NCBI GenBank assembly: GCA_022836615.1
Contig: MU405278.1
Coordinates: 68,492 to 132,491, forward strand
Source of the DNA: Annulohypoxylon bovei var. microspora
Lineage: Eukaryota > Ascomycota > Sordariomycetes > Xylariales > Hypoxylaceae
Reading direction: 5' to 3'
Length of the DNA: 64,000 nucleotides
A model generated the notes under the pieces. That model saw nothing but the letters and a program-made list of their open reading frames with translations. It did no database searches and was not told where the DNA came from. The position numbers and the translations under genes were made by a program. This document shows positions 1 to 9,630 of this stretch, in pieces. How positions within the stretch are numbered: the stretch's first letter is position 1; every line of letters begins with the position of its first letter.

Positions 1-223
1 TTCGCTGGAATGTATCGTCTCCAGCCTTTCCCTTAATGTCGGGTAGGCGTTTTACGGATGTATCCTTGGGCTTGATTGATGCCTTCTTCTTCTTGGCGAT
101 CGTCGGCTGAATACCACCGGCTATGCATGACGGCTTTGCTTTCGAAGAACTTCGCGTGTTTCTAGTCGATTTCTTCTGGTCATAACCCGTAGGGTTTGAC
201 ACCTGCGGAACGCGAGGCGCCAT
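1..223 (-). CDS. Basic, lysine/serine-rich protein, N-terminal part only (clipped by window edge)
   Basis: A reading frame starts at the ATG whose complement is 221-223 and stays open to the left edge, giving 74 codons. The visible N-terminus begins MAPRVPQVSNP and contains runs such as KKKK and SSSKAK, so it is strongly basic and probably disordered, as in many nuclear proteins. No domain is visible and I do not recognise the family. It lies downstream of the Eaf3-type gene on the same strand, but its sequence does not resemble an MRG domain, so it is unlikely to be that gene's missing half. An internal exon of an upstream gene cannot be excluded, although the ATG after a non-coding stretch favours a true start. 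Confidence 0.45.
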   Translation of the reverse strand, partial: MAPRVPQVSNPTGYDQKKSTRNTRSSSKAKPSCIAGGIQPTIAKKKKASIKPKDTSVKRLPDIKGKAGDDTFQR

Positions 224-818
224 GTCGAAAAGAATGGTGAGTGAAATCGTTGAATTTAATAGGTGTGCAACGATGTCAAAAGTTGATTTAATCAAGTTTG
301 AGGTTGTATTTGTGATGGAAAAAGGATGTGTTTAAATGCCAAAGATTTTGTTATAAGTACTGCCAGGCGGCGAGGTGAATTTAGTCAAGTAGGGCGGTGG
401 GTGACAACCACAAGATGGTCGACAGGTGGTCGACAGGCCGTAACCATTGACGACGGGGATGGTCAATGCCCCCTGTCTCCACGTAGGTCGTCGTAGTCTG
501 CATCGCCAAACTCTAAAGAGCATTGTCTCCTTATCGTGGAGAGGGTTGTGTAACCTATTAATGGTCTTCCTACCAGCCCCTATTTACTGGGACTGAGGTG
601 CAGGTTATGATTGTATTTCTTAACAACCAGCTTAATTTTATCCGCCGTGATATTATGTAGCAACAGAACTCCGGGGATGAGGCTGAGGTAGAGGTATCCA
701 GAGTGTTGGCTCTCATCGTGGTGTATCCAGTTGTATCGTCGAGGGGGCATGTTCCTCCGATTTCCAGTATGGGGTCCACCGGCCGGGAGATTGACCGGGG
801 GTTCACGGTACTTAAGGC
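224..818. other. Intergenic stretch between the clipped gene and the Eaf3-type gene
   Basis: No convincing gene was seen. The minus strand carries an 80-codon open frame (580-822) directly after the Eaf3-type fragment. It starts in a GC-normal stretch but shows no MRG motif on translation, and it cannot be reached in phase from the splice donor at 876-881. Confidence 0.4.
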
Positions 819-1292
819 TCATTCTCCGCAGTCCCGTACATATAGTAAGAAAGAAAATAAAGGGAAAATAATCCGACTTACATTCTCAAGTTCATAGTCT
901 CTGCCTCGTCGGGGACCTCTGCCGCCAAAACTAGACGAGCCGGCAGCACGCTCTTCACTACCTCGAGCGGAGCTCATCTCGGACCCGTTAGTTTTGGCGC
1001 CCTTCTTGATCCCCTTGGGGCCCTGAGTTCGTATGCGAGCTTGGGCCTGGAGTTGGTTGGCAAGCTGCTTGTTGTCGTCGGTGAACTTGCGGATGCGGTC
1101 TTGAGACACCCAGTCGTCCCAGCTCGCCTTCCAACCTCGGTAATGGATTCGGTACTGAGCATCCTCGGGCTTCTGACCCGGTTTGACAGCAACTTCCATA
1201 ACCTTAGCCTCGTACATCAGATCACCGTGGAAGCAGAGCACCTTCTCATCCTTGGCGTAAGGAGGTGCCTGATTCTGTCGCGAGGGAGCCAT
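819..1292 (-). CDS. Eaf3/MRG15-type chromodomain protein, MRG domain not found (truncated or rearranged)
   Basis: The ATG at 1292 starts MAPSRQNQAPPYAKDEKVLC, the typical N-terminus of fungal Eaf3, the chromodomain subunit of the NuA4 acetyltransferase and Rpd3S deacetylase complexes. The chromo-barrel region (residues about 12-75) includes VLCFHGDLMYEAKV and YRIHYRGWKASWDDWV, with the aromatic residues expected for methyl-lysine (H3K36me) reading. A basic linker follows and ends GRGPRRGRDYELEN, where a good donor (GTAAGT, complement 876-881) begins the intron found in relatives. Family members continue with an MRG domain of about 200 residues. I could not find it in any frame between 224 and 880. 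Reading through the donor stops at 819, giving 157 residues. The gene is therefore a truncated copy, a chromodomain-only paralogue, or a gene broken by rearrangement. Confidence 0.75.
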   Translation of the reverse strand: MAPSRQNQAPPYAKDEKVLCFHGDLMYEAKVMEVAVKPGQKPEDAQYRIHYRGWKASWDDWVSQDRIRKFTDDNKQLANQLQAQARIRTQGPKGIKKGAKTNGSEMSSARGSEERAAGSSSFGGRGPRRGRDYELENVSRIIFPLFSFLLYVRDCGE

Positions 1293-1803
1293 AACTAACT
1301 GATTCACTTAGTCACTCTGCAAGATGATGATATTTGTATATTGGCTCACGTAAAACTTGCCTACGACGGCTCGACTCTGTAAATATTATGAACTAGTTTA
1401 ATGAGGTGAGTAAGAAGGAATTAAGTAGTTTATGGTGAGGGGTTGTTGTTGTTGAAGGGTGTGATTGGTGAAAGTTGGTATTATTATATATAGAGTTCGA
1501 TGAGCGTAGTCATATTCTAGCGATGTTTCACGCGGTCCACCTAAACGCCAAAAGCTCGGACGCGTTTTCCAACGCGCTTTCCTCCCTGTAAAGTGATTTT
1601 TCCCCACTATACACCCCGGTGCGTAGCAATCATTCAATTTATTATTACTACAATTCTACTACATCTTAGGAAGGCACGCATTTCATCCGAGCAAGTGCAG
1701 CTAAATACGTCCATACTTCGGATAATTTGTTTGTAATACCTGTACCTACATAGTAATTCTTATTGTCTTTTGCCTCTATTGCTAGGTATGCAAACTCCGC
1801 ACC
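1293..1803. promoter_or_regulatory. Divergent intergenic region between the Eaf3-type gene and NKP2
   Basis: About 500 bases separate two divergently transcribed genes, so it should hold both promoters. The part next to the Eaf3-type gene has purine/pyrimidine strand bias (GTTGTTGTTGTTG near 1440) and an AT-rich TATATATA run near 1485-1495. No further site could be assigned. Confidence 0.4.
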
Positions 1804-2427
1804 ATGGCAACAAACGAAGCTACAATTCTGCGCAACTATCTTCTCCTGCCAGCCCGCCTGCCTACCATCATCTCCTTGCAAGAGTTCACTGCTCTATTTC
1901 CAAGGTCACAGCAATCCTCACCGCAGATTCGAATCCTCTACAGAGACCTTCAGCAGCAGCGAAATGTAGTAGTCGACGGCGTGTCCGAGAATATCGATGC
2001 ACAAATTAAACAAGGCAAAGCGCTACGCCGAGAGGTAATCAAGGCTCGGAGAGAGGCAGAATTAGAGGAACAAGATGACGAAATTGATATTGAACGAATG
2101 GTACATCACCATCACCTATTGTCTAATACGAGATGAGAACATAACTTCTAATCCAACTTATAGCTGTTCGGATCTACCTCAAACACGATACAGCCCAAGC
2201 AACACACTCTCTTGACCATTCTACCCGATATGGACGAGGCTATTGCAGATATGGAATGCGAGATACAAACCATAGAAGAGGAAGAAGCCACACTTCTCGA
2301 GTCCATTAAACAATCCGTCGGTAACATGAGCGATCTTCGATACGGCCGATTCGCCAACCCCAAGTTGAAGGACGAGGTTCTTGATGGCCTTCAACGCCTT
2401 CAAGACACATGTGAACGCAAGACGTAA
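1804..2427 (+). CDS. NKP2: Cnl2/NKP2 family kinetochore protein
   Basis: Two exons, 1804-2100 and 2164-2427, encode 186 residues. The 63-base intron has GTACAT at its 5' end, a TCTAATC branch region and TTATAG at its 3' end. Exon 2 resumes in phase with LFGSTSNT. The N-terminus (MATNEATILRNYLL, then ISLQEFTALFP) and the C-terminal motif DLRYGRFANP match the Cnl2/NKP2 family. This is a small coiled-coil subunit of the constitutive centromere-associated network (Ctf19/Mis6-Sim4 complex) that binds inner-kinetochore partners in the nucleus. The middle of the protein is charged and helical (KARREAELEEQDDEIDIERM), as expected for a coiled coil. The length is normal for the family. CENP-Q, another subunit of the same complex, is encoded less than 2 kb downstream. 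Confidence 0.88.
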
Positions 2428-2604
2428 TCGACACCGAACCAATTCATTAGATCACTATGACTACGTGACCATCATCTAATTATCCAAAACATTACAGAAC
2501 GGAGCTTTCCAAATAGCATCCAAGAACCCGATAACTCGTCACACACGTTCTCCACATAACCAACCAGTATTGTAGACGTCAACATGTCATCTGCCGGCAT
2601 CTGA

Positions 2605-3518
2605 TTATGTTCGAGGGGCAGCTTGACCAGCGGCAGCAGGTCGTCGGCCACCTTCCGCTTGGTTCATGCGGTTGGACCTAAATCTGTCAGTCATTTGTCG
2701 TTTACAGCAGATTTTGGGTATGTCAACTTACATCATTGTCCTGCTGAAAATGGAGACGAGGATCATAAACGCCCAGCTAGGGAGGAGGTTGAAAGCCCAG
2801 AGGATCCATCCAACAGGAGCTGCAAGGCCGTTCTTGGCAAGAGGGCCATTGAAGGGATGGAAAAATCCATCATGCAATTTAGCAGAGGACTTGAAGCCCT
2901 CGTCCCGCATTGAGGTGATGTCGTCGGCAGTCACGGTTGTCATGTTCAATCGCCTCGTCCAGATGTCGACGGGCGACGGCTCGGGAAGGACTTCGAAGAT
3001 CCAAAGCGCACCGACCGGGGCGGACCACGAGTTGCAAAGAACGGGTTGGTCCTCGCAATTGACGAGAGCGGTATGGGGAGCACCGGGTGTAACGGCCCAC
3101 TTTCCAGCGGTTTCGTTGAACGCAGTCTCGATCTTGCCACAGTGGCCTGGATGAGGTTAGAAATTATTCACCAGCTTTTATCAAATTCGCGCGGTGTAGC
3201 CTTACCGAAGCAGGTTTTATTTCCACCTGTGATCAAGACCCACCACTCCTCCGGCGTCGTGCTCTCAGGCTTTACTGATCCATAGAGAGTCTGCTTCCAG
3301 TTGTTCAAGGTCAAGATGTCCAGGTTCAAGGCTCCAGCCTTGGCTTCGGCGGCAGCGACGGGATCATGTTTATTAGGGTGAGGGAACTTGGAGGCAACAT
3401 TGCCTATAAAGCTCTGTGCCTGGTCCAAGTAGTTCTCGAACTGAGCTTGGTATTCAGGGACATCTGCTACTGCCAGCAGCGGCAGGCTGACGATTGCTGA
3501 AGCTTTAGAGAAACGCAT
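2605..3518 (-). CDS. Secretory-pathway membrane protein with thioredoxin-like features
   Basis: Three exons (3206-3518, 2732-3146, 2605-2677) join in phase to 266 residues. Residues 1-19 form a signal peptide (MRFSKASAIVSLPLLAVA). A lumenal domain contains PEEWWVLITGGNKTCFGHCG, where the second cysteine is created by the first splice (TTCG joined to GCCAC). The spacing is C-x-x-x-C rather than the C-x-x-C of classical thioredoxins. Two further cysteines occur in LVNCEDQPVLCNSW. A hydrophobic segment near residues 215-240 (VGWILWAFNLLPSWAFMILV) is a likely membrane anchor, followed by a short basic tail ending in a stop at 2605. This fits a fungal ER membrane protein with a lumenal thioredoxin-like domain. 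The biochemical role is unknown to me. It is convergent with NKP2, with only 177 bases between the stops. Confidence 0.8.
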
Positions 3519-4147
3519 TTTGCGATTAATTTGTGCGTGAAATGTGGAATTAGTATGACAGCTCAGACCTCTGGGTGGATTATATTTCAGAAATCAAGCC
3601 ACAGCGAATCAGAAGGATGATGTAATTTGTCCCCAACGAATTGAAAAAGTTGAAAATACAAAAGTATATGTTAGAATAATGACAATGCAGGAGCTCAAAG
3701 CTGTGATGCGCAGCTGTCTTGGGCCTGCAGGGGAGTGATGAAGTTTATTCAGCTGAAGTTGAAGGAAAGAAAAGACGACGAGCTTCTAGGACGCGTTTCG
3801 GTCTATTCCATCAGCTACTTCCCCAGAATGGGATGAGGTGAGATGACCGAATCCATCCCTTCCCTGTAATTTATTGCCAAGCTTCCTATCTCCACCTGTA
3901 ATGGTGCATTATTTTGTTGGCCATTAAACCTTGTCAAAACCTTGCTGTTGTGTGATGTGGCTTTCCGCCCCCCCTTGCTGTGAGCCCCGCTTCCTCTGTG
4001 GCACGAAAGGTGATCTCCGAGATCCTTCAGCCACACCCTGATCAGCCTAACGTGATAAGATAAGACGTAAACTTCGATAAGATACTGTACTGTAAGTGGT
4101 CATTAATGAAGTACATATGTACGTGCCGAAATGCAGAACAACAAGCT
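3519..4147. promoter_or_regulatory. Divergent intergenic region between the membrane protein gene and CENP-Q
   Basis: About 630 bases lie between divergent starts. The region contains a C/T-rich stretch near 3960-4000 and GATAAGATAAGAC near 4050, which is a tandem GATAAG, the core recognised by fungal GATA factors. No coding frame was seen. Confidence 0.35.
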
Positions 4148-6000
4148 ATGAACCACATGAGTTCTTGCAGTGCGGCGGTAAGAATTAAATATTAAAGATA
4201 TGGTTCGTTCGACTTTATGCCACATTCCATTAGTACTTCAGTTAACAAATATAGGCACCCGAAGCCGCAAACCAAAAACGAAAGAGAGGCCGTCCAGCCA
4301 ACGCGTCGGGAACTCAAGCCACGCTCACGGGACAAGGCCAACTAGCTACAGCTTCCGAAAACACCAGAGAACCAGAAATGGACGAATCCTCACGGCCTAA
4401 AAAGCGCGGGCGCCGAGCCAACGCTGAGGCCCCTTCTCAAACGCAGCCCGAACCTGAAGCCTCGCTACCGGAGAGAGCTAAGGGAAAACGCGTTCCGTCG
4501 CCAACGGCACCTCCCGATGGCAACAGAGAAGGTGCAGCAGATGAGGGAACAGAGACGGCGAACCCAGAGCGTAGGAAGCGTGGTCGTCCCCGAGTTTCGA
4601 ATGAGGGGGTTGAGGAAAACAGCCAATCGAATGCTGCGAGCGAGAACGTTGCTCCAAAGAAACGCGGTCGGCCTAGAGGAGCCGATACATCTAAGGATAA
4701 CGAACCCGAAGCAGATGAGGCGGACGACGAAAACGAGGGCAACTCCAGCCTTCTTCGACGTAGTGGTCGAGTTCGTCGATCCCCCGGCTCATTAAATAAA
4801 GGGGTACAAGAGACAGCTAAGTCAGCTGGTGGACCATCGAAAGGCCAGAAACCTAAGAAGAGAGGACGGCCTTCGTTAACCATAACTGAACGACCTGCCG
4901 AAGAGACAGAAGAACCTGCTCCTCAACCAAAAAAGAAGCGAGGTCGTCCTTCGCTAAACAATCAACCTCCTGAAGACGTAGAAGGCAACTCTGCGTCTCA
5001 AAAACAACCTAAGAAGCGTACTCGTCCACCTTCATCCGGTGAGAACGCGACAACATCCACTAAGGACAAGGGGAAGAAGCCTCAGCGCCAGACATCCCAA
5101 GACCCCCCCGACTCCGCGCAGGAAGACAGCCAACAACTGCGAGGCCGACCTCGCCAGTCCAAAACTTCCCCAAGACAACGCCAACACCGCCGATCATCCG
5201 ACACCCAAAACCGCTCCTCCTCGGCCGACTCCTCAACCTCCCCCCCACCTCGATACCGCCACCTCACAACGCGCACGCGCCGCGTGCCCCGCAACATCAT
5301 CGAATCCAAATGGACGTCCCTCGAAGCGCCCGCGCTCGCCAGCGTAACCTCGCTTCTACAAGCGGCCTCACGACCAGTCCTCCTACGCGTGACCAACGCG
5401 CAGAAGCACGCGCACGCGCAGTCGGCGCTGAACGCGGTGGCGAACCGGCTGCGCTCGAAGCTCGGCCGCGGGCTGCCGTTCCCGCCGTCGACGACGGCGG
5501 CGCGCCGCGAGGAGGACTTCGAGTTCGAGCGCACCATCTCCGGCATCCAGGGCCTCGAGGCCGCGCTCGACCCCCTGCTGCACAGCGTCGAGCTGCTGCG
5601 CCGCGAGCGCGAGCGCGCCCGCCGCGACCTCGACGCCGAGTATAAGGTGCTCCGCGGGCTCGGGGCGAACGCGCGCGCTGAGGCCAGGGAGAGGCGAGAG
5701 AGGGTTAGAAAGATGCATGTCTTGGTGCCGGAGAGGGTGGAGCGAGGGGAGATGGATGGGGTGGAGGTGCTGGGTCAGGGGAAGGGGGAGGAGGAGAAGG
5801 GGAAGGTGTTTGCGGATTTGGAGGGCGAGGAGCTGCTGGATCTGGCGGGCCGGATCGCGAGTCACATGGAGAGCATGAGGAGCAATATGCAGCAGATTGA
5901 TGACGTGGTGCTGGCGATTACGAAGAACCAGGGGTTGTTGCGGGCGGCGCTGCAGTCGAGGTTGGACAAGGAGCAGTTGGAGAGTCTTGTACTTGGTTGA
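4148..6000 (+). CDS. CENP-Q / Fta7-like inner kinetochore protein with an AT-hook array
   Basis: The large open frame from 4378 extends upstream in frame to an acceptor at 4253-4254 (ATATAG), adding another AT-hook (KRKRGRP). A 10-codon first exon (4148-4177, MNHMSSCSAA) with donor GTAAGA joins it in phase, giving about 591 residues. If that exon is wrong, the fallback start is 4378 (540 residues). The first half is disordered and basic and carries about eight AT-hook-like motifs, among them KKRGRRA, RKRGRPR, KKRGRPRG, KKRGRPSL and LRGRPRQ. The C-terminal 230 residues (IESKWTSLEAPALASVTSLL, later a heptad-like helix rich in RRERERARRD) match the CENP-Q domain of fungal Fta7, a CCAN subunit that pairs with CENP-U. 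Bases about 5380-5700 are markedly GC-rich compared with the flanks. Confidence 0.8.
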
Positions 6001-6555
6001 GGAATGATGGATTAGCCAAGAGATAAGGCTAGGATGGCTGTTCGGCACTGATACGAATATAATGAATTATGAATATCCGGGCTCGAGTCTCGTGTATGAA
6101 CTGTAGATCGAGCCGGGAGACCCCTTTTCAAACGATGTTCTTGCGGATTGAAGGGGCTAGACGCCAATTCTCTTTGATACGGCAACAATCACTAAGCCCC
6201 GGACTTCAGAATCTTTTGTCTGGCGGGAAGGGGGGACGGTCCGGTCCGCAATTCTTTGTCAGATTGGAACAAATTCTATTAACACGGTGTACAAGATATT
6301 ATGCTACAATCCTTTCATCATCGGGACGTCTTAGCGAAGCATCATGATCGTGAAATTATAAATATAGGAGGTATGTTCCGGTATCCAGCTTTTGGTTTTT
6401 TCTTCACCAGCCTCTTTCTTCACATTAACACTGATCGCCTATCAGGACTTCTCTTGATTTTCTCGGTTATTTACATTGTATTAGCAGTAAGCTTTTTAAC
6501 CACCAGGAGACTATCATCGATCAAGTCATAATAGGTAGAAACGCCATCAGTCACA
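6001..6555. other. Intergenic region upstream of the basic protein gene
   Basis: About 555 bases without a supported gene. It should carry the CENP-Q terminator and the promoter of the gene at 6556. Sequence just upstream of 6556 is AT-rich and ends in the good start context TCACAATGG. Confidence 0.3.
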
Positions 6556-7542
6556 ATGGACACCAGCACGCTCCACACAGAACTTTTAAAGAAAGTCCAG
6601 TGGGCTGGAAACGGGTTACTAACGTACCATGACCCAAGTTTCCAGGATGTGGACCAGGGAAAGCCAAGGGTGAGTAGCGCTCGGGAGGCCAATTTTGCTG
6701 ACGAGGATAAGTATTCTCAGGAGCCCTACTCTTCGTGCCAATACCAGGTCGAGGTTTCTTGGTTCGAGTCAGGATCCGAAAGCGACGGTGAGACGCCTCG
6801 ACCTGTTCGACCCCGTGTCAGCCGCCAAGTTGCCATAGAAAATCATATGGCCCGGCAACAGGCGAAGCCACAGCAACGGGTGGCAGAAGAGGAGCGTAGA
6901 CGGCGGCACCACAGCACTCCGCCGCCACAAGAGAGGCGGCGGCGACTACACCGGCGAGCCGTCCAGGGTCAAGCGCCCCGGTGGGTAGAGCAAGGTCAGT
7001 ACCAGCAGCCGCAGCCTCCTCGCCCCCTTCCTCGTGACGAGCAGGAGGAACAAGGTCGAAGACCTCAGACTCGCGCGGGAGCAGACGTTGCGCTCGAACC
7101 CTTAAGACAGAGGTTCGAGCGTGCCAGCTTGCAGACGGAGCTGCCATCGCCAGAGCTGCCACGCACTCCTACGCCTCCTCCGCCTTATCGGCCACGCAGC
7201 CAGCGGACCACGCCGGAAAAGTCAAGACCGGTGACCAATTACACGAACTCCTCGTCTCCGACCTCGGCTTCAGCTTCGTCTTCGGAACCACGCCCTCAGA
7301 GCCAGGAAAGTCTAGCCAAGGGGCTCAGTATCATTGACGCGAAGTACGGCATAGCGTCAAAGCTGAAGAGGGAAGACGATGTAGGCTCGATGATCGTGGA
7401 ATTCCACTGCGATGATCCGAGCCGCCGCCGCCGCCATCGTCACCGATCCCGCCGAGAGAGTCAACCGGCTCAGACTACTCAGCCGGCTAAGTCGCGGAGT
7501 TCTGGCCTCGGGTTCCTGAGCCGCATGGTTAAGAATGCGTAA
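6556..7542 (+). CDS. Uncharacterised basic, low-complexity protein (328 residues)
   Basis: A single open frame starts in the context CACAATGG and stops at 7542. Residues about 1-75 are mildly ordered (WAGNGLLTYHDPSFQDV, then CQYQVEVSWFESGSESD). The rest is dominated by Arg, Gln, Pro and Ser with runs such as EERRRRHHS and RRRRHRHRSRR, ending in GLGFLSRMVKNA. No known domain is visible. The ordered N-terminal segment and acidic patch, with a long basic tail, suggest a nuclear or nucleic-acid-associated scaffold, but that is a guess from composition only. No intron is required. Confidence 0.65.
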   Translation: MDTSTLHTELLKKVQWAGNGLLTYHDPSFQDVDQGKPRVSSAREANFADEDKYSQEPYSSCQYQVEVSWFESGSESDGETPRPVRPRVSRQVAIENHMARQQAKPQQRVAEEERRRRHHSTPPPQERRRRLHRRAVQGQAPRWVEQGQYQQPQPPRPLPRDEQEEQGRRPQTRAGADVALEPLRQRFERASLQTELPSPELPRTPTPPPPYRPRSQRTTPEKSRPVTNYTNSSSPTSASASSSEPRPQSQESLAKGLSIIDAKYGIASKLKREDDVGSMIVEFHCDDPSRRRRHRHRSRRESQPAQTTQPAKSRSSGLGFLSRMVKNA

Positions 7543-8568
7543 GTCTTGGCTCATTTGCGTTTGCGTGTCTGTGGTATGACGTACGGGTTTCCAGTCTATG
7601 GCATGTTTTGCAAGAAGTCTTGCATAGTCGACAGTGTTGTGTGAAAGAAAAAAGAGGTAAAAATAAAAAAAAGGTTTCTTCAGTATTTCGATTTTTATAT
7701 ATAGGTATAGTATGAATTTAATAAAGCTGTTGAAATAAATCAAGATATAAAGAAGCCAAAGCCCTATTGGGCATATTCATGATAGTGAAATGTGAGAACG
7801 TAGCGTAAGAGAGTTCCCTTTTATACTCAAGCCCGTGAAAGAAAGCTGTCTGGTAGACATCTAACTTCATAGTGAGACAATATGTCGTAACTTCATACAC
7901 TTACCAAAGACAGCACAAGACTACTGCTCTCTATAATGAAAGGTGGCGATCAACTTTCCCAGACATATACGAATAGATAGTATGCACAACCTCCTGTCTC
8001 TACCAGGAACTTACTTAGTGAACTAGACCTTGGATCTTTAAATGTTTCAACTACGTCATAAGACATCACACATCACACATTCAAAGCACAACATCATCAA
8101 CCAAGCAAATTTAGCACCAAAATCTCCATTCAAATAGCCATCTAAATATGTCACACCGCTAGCTAACATACAGGAAGAATCGAACGAAGGCCTCAACATC
8201 GGCGCATCTCGCCCAAACCGCCCGATGTATCCGCCCTCTCGTCCCCAGACCCGGCAACCAGACCGGGGAAAGGGGGGGTATTTTCAAGAATCAACCGCTT
8301 GAGAAACCTTTGCGACATTCATCCAAAAAAAAGGTTTTGCACATATGTCCAAGATCCCCTCGCCTCCCCAAGATTGATCCCAAAAAGGTGATGATGCTTT
8401 GCTTCCGTCCCGCTTGTCCCCCAAGAAATGGTGATCGTGCAGTCGTCCCTCGTTCATGTTATACTACAGTTCCAATTCGGCTCCGGTTTTCCGTAGTTAC
8501 AAAACGTTTTGAAATTTGTTCACGTCCTCTCTCCTCCCCAGTTGCTTTTTCAGCGGAAGGCAATTGGT
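7543..8568. other. Convergent intergenic region
   Basis: About 1 kb between two convergent genes, AT-rich on the left (poly-A/T around 7650-7700) and GC-richer on the right. No gene was seen on either strand. Confidence 0.35.
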
Positions 8569-9630
8569 TTAGTGGCGGAGTACGACGGTGGGAATGGCCG
8601 CGCCGCTCGGGTACGAGGGCGCGGTGCCGTTGCCGGTCGGGTAAGGGATGACGGTAGCGGTGGCAATTGCAGTGACGACACCGCTGGCGCTGCTCTCCTC
8701 GGGCGGGCAGTCATCTTCCTCATCACCACTGCTGCTGTCGCTTCCAGTGGCAGTGGCGGCGGCGGACGTGGTAGTGTCGGAGGCAACGGCCTTAGCACCG
8801 GTGGCCTCGACGGCGGGAGCGGAAGCGGTGACGTAGACGGTGCTAGCGGCCACAGTCTGGGTCTCAGTAACGGTGACGGTGCTGGCGACACACTCGCCAG
8901 ATCCAGAGCCGGAACCAGAGCTAGAGCCACTGTTGCTGCCGGTAGCCTCGGCACTGACGCCGGAGGAGGTTCCGGCAGAGGCGACAGTTACTGTGCGGGT
9001 GCCGGTGGAAGTCATGGTGGTAGTGGTGGTGGCCTCCTCACTGCTAGAGCCGGTACCAGAGCCGCTGCCGGATTCAGATCCAGCGGTGGGAACGGCAGTG
9101 ACGGTGACGAGCTGGGTCTGGGTAGACTTGATGGTGGTGACGAGAACGGATCGAGAGCTCTCGGGGCCTAGGGTCATGGTCACGGTCTGGTCGACGGTGC
9201 CGACGGAAGTAGAGTAAGAGACACCGGCACCTGCGGCGGGGGTGCTCTCGGGCGAGGAGCTGCCGGTGGAGGTAGGGGTAGCGACAACAGTACGGGTAGT
9301 ACCGGTAATGAGGCCGCTGCTGTGGGCGCCGACCATGGAGCTGGAGATGGAGCCAGCTGCGGTGACGGGGCAGACCGTGGTGGTCAGGTCGATGACCTCG
9401 GTGACAACGGCAGGGCCGGTGCTGTTGCCGGAATTGGCCGGGCAGTTGGTGATGGTAGGAGCGCAAGAGGTGATGGTGTGGACGGTAGTGATGGCGACCG
9501 TCAGGGTGGTTTGGGCTGCGGCGGTCTCATTTCGTCGCCAGTGAGGGTTGTGGAAGTGGCGGGGGTGGTGGTTGTAGGAAGCCGAGGCGATGCCGGCGAA
9601 GAGGCCGAATGCGACAGTTGCGGACTTCAT
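8569..9630 (-). CDS. Secreted serine/threonine-rich cell-surface protein
   Basis: A single exon encodes 353 residues. The first 17 residues (MKSATVAFGLFAGIASA) form a signal peptide, followed by a His-rich segment (YNHHPRHFHNPHW). Most of the rest is Thr, Ser, Ala, Val and Gly, with repeated TVTVTET-like and TTVHTITSCAPT-like strings that are typical O-glycosylation substrates of fungal wall proteins. Poly-(SG) spacers occur near residues 190-240. Six or so cysteines are spread along the chain (SCAPTITNC, VCPVT, GECVAS, DDCPPEE). There is an acidic cluster (SGDEEDDCPPEESS) near residue 305. The C-terminus (PTVVLRH) is not a hydrophobic GPI signal, so the protein is probably secreted or wall-linked by other means. 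The exact family is uncertain. Confidence 0.78.
   Translation of the reverse strand: MKSATVAFGLFAGIASASYNHHPRHFHNPHWRRNETAAAQTTLTVAITTVHTITSCAPTITNCPANSGNSTGPAVVTEVIDLTTTVCPVTAAGSISSSMVGAHSSGLITGTTRTVVATPTSTGSSSPESTPAAGAGVSYSTSVGTVDQTVTMTLGPESSRSVLVTTIKSTQTQLVTVTAVPTAGSESGSGSGTGSSSEEATTTTTMTSTGTRTVTVASAGTSSGVSAEATGSNSGSSSGSGSGSGECVASTVTVTETQTVAASTVYVTASAPAVEATGAKAVASDTTTSAAATATGSDSSSGDEEDDCPPEESSASGVVTAIATATVIPYPTGNGTAPSYPSGAAIPTVVLRH

Noticed and set aside
580..822. 80-codon minus-strand frame directly after the Eaf3-type fragment, as a possible missing exon
   Set aside because: Its translation shows none of the MRG motifs and it cannot be joined in phase to the donor at 876-881.
5082..6048. 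Long minus-strand frames opposite CENP-Q (154 and 221 codons)
   Set aside because: They are antisense shadows caused by GC-rich codons of the real gene and consist of low-complexity Leu/Arg/His.
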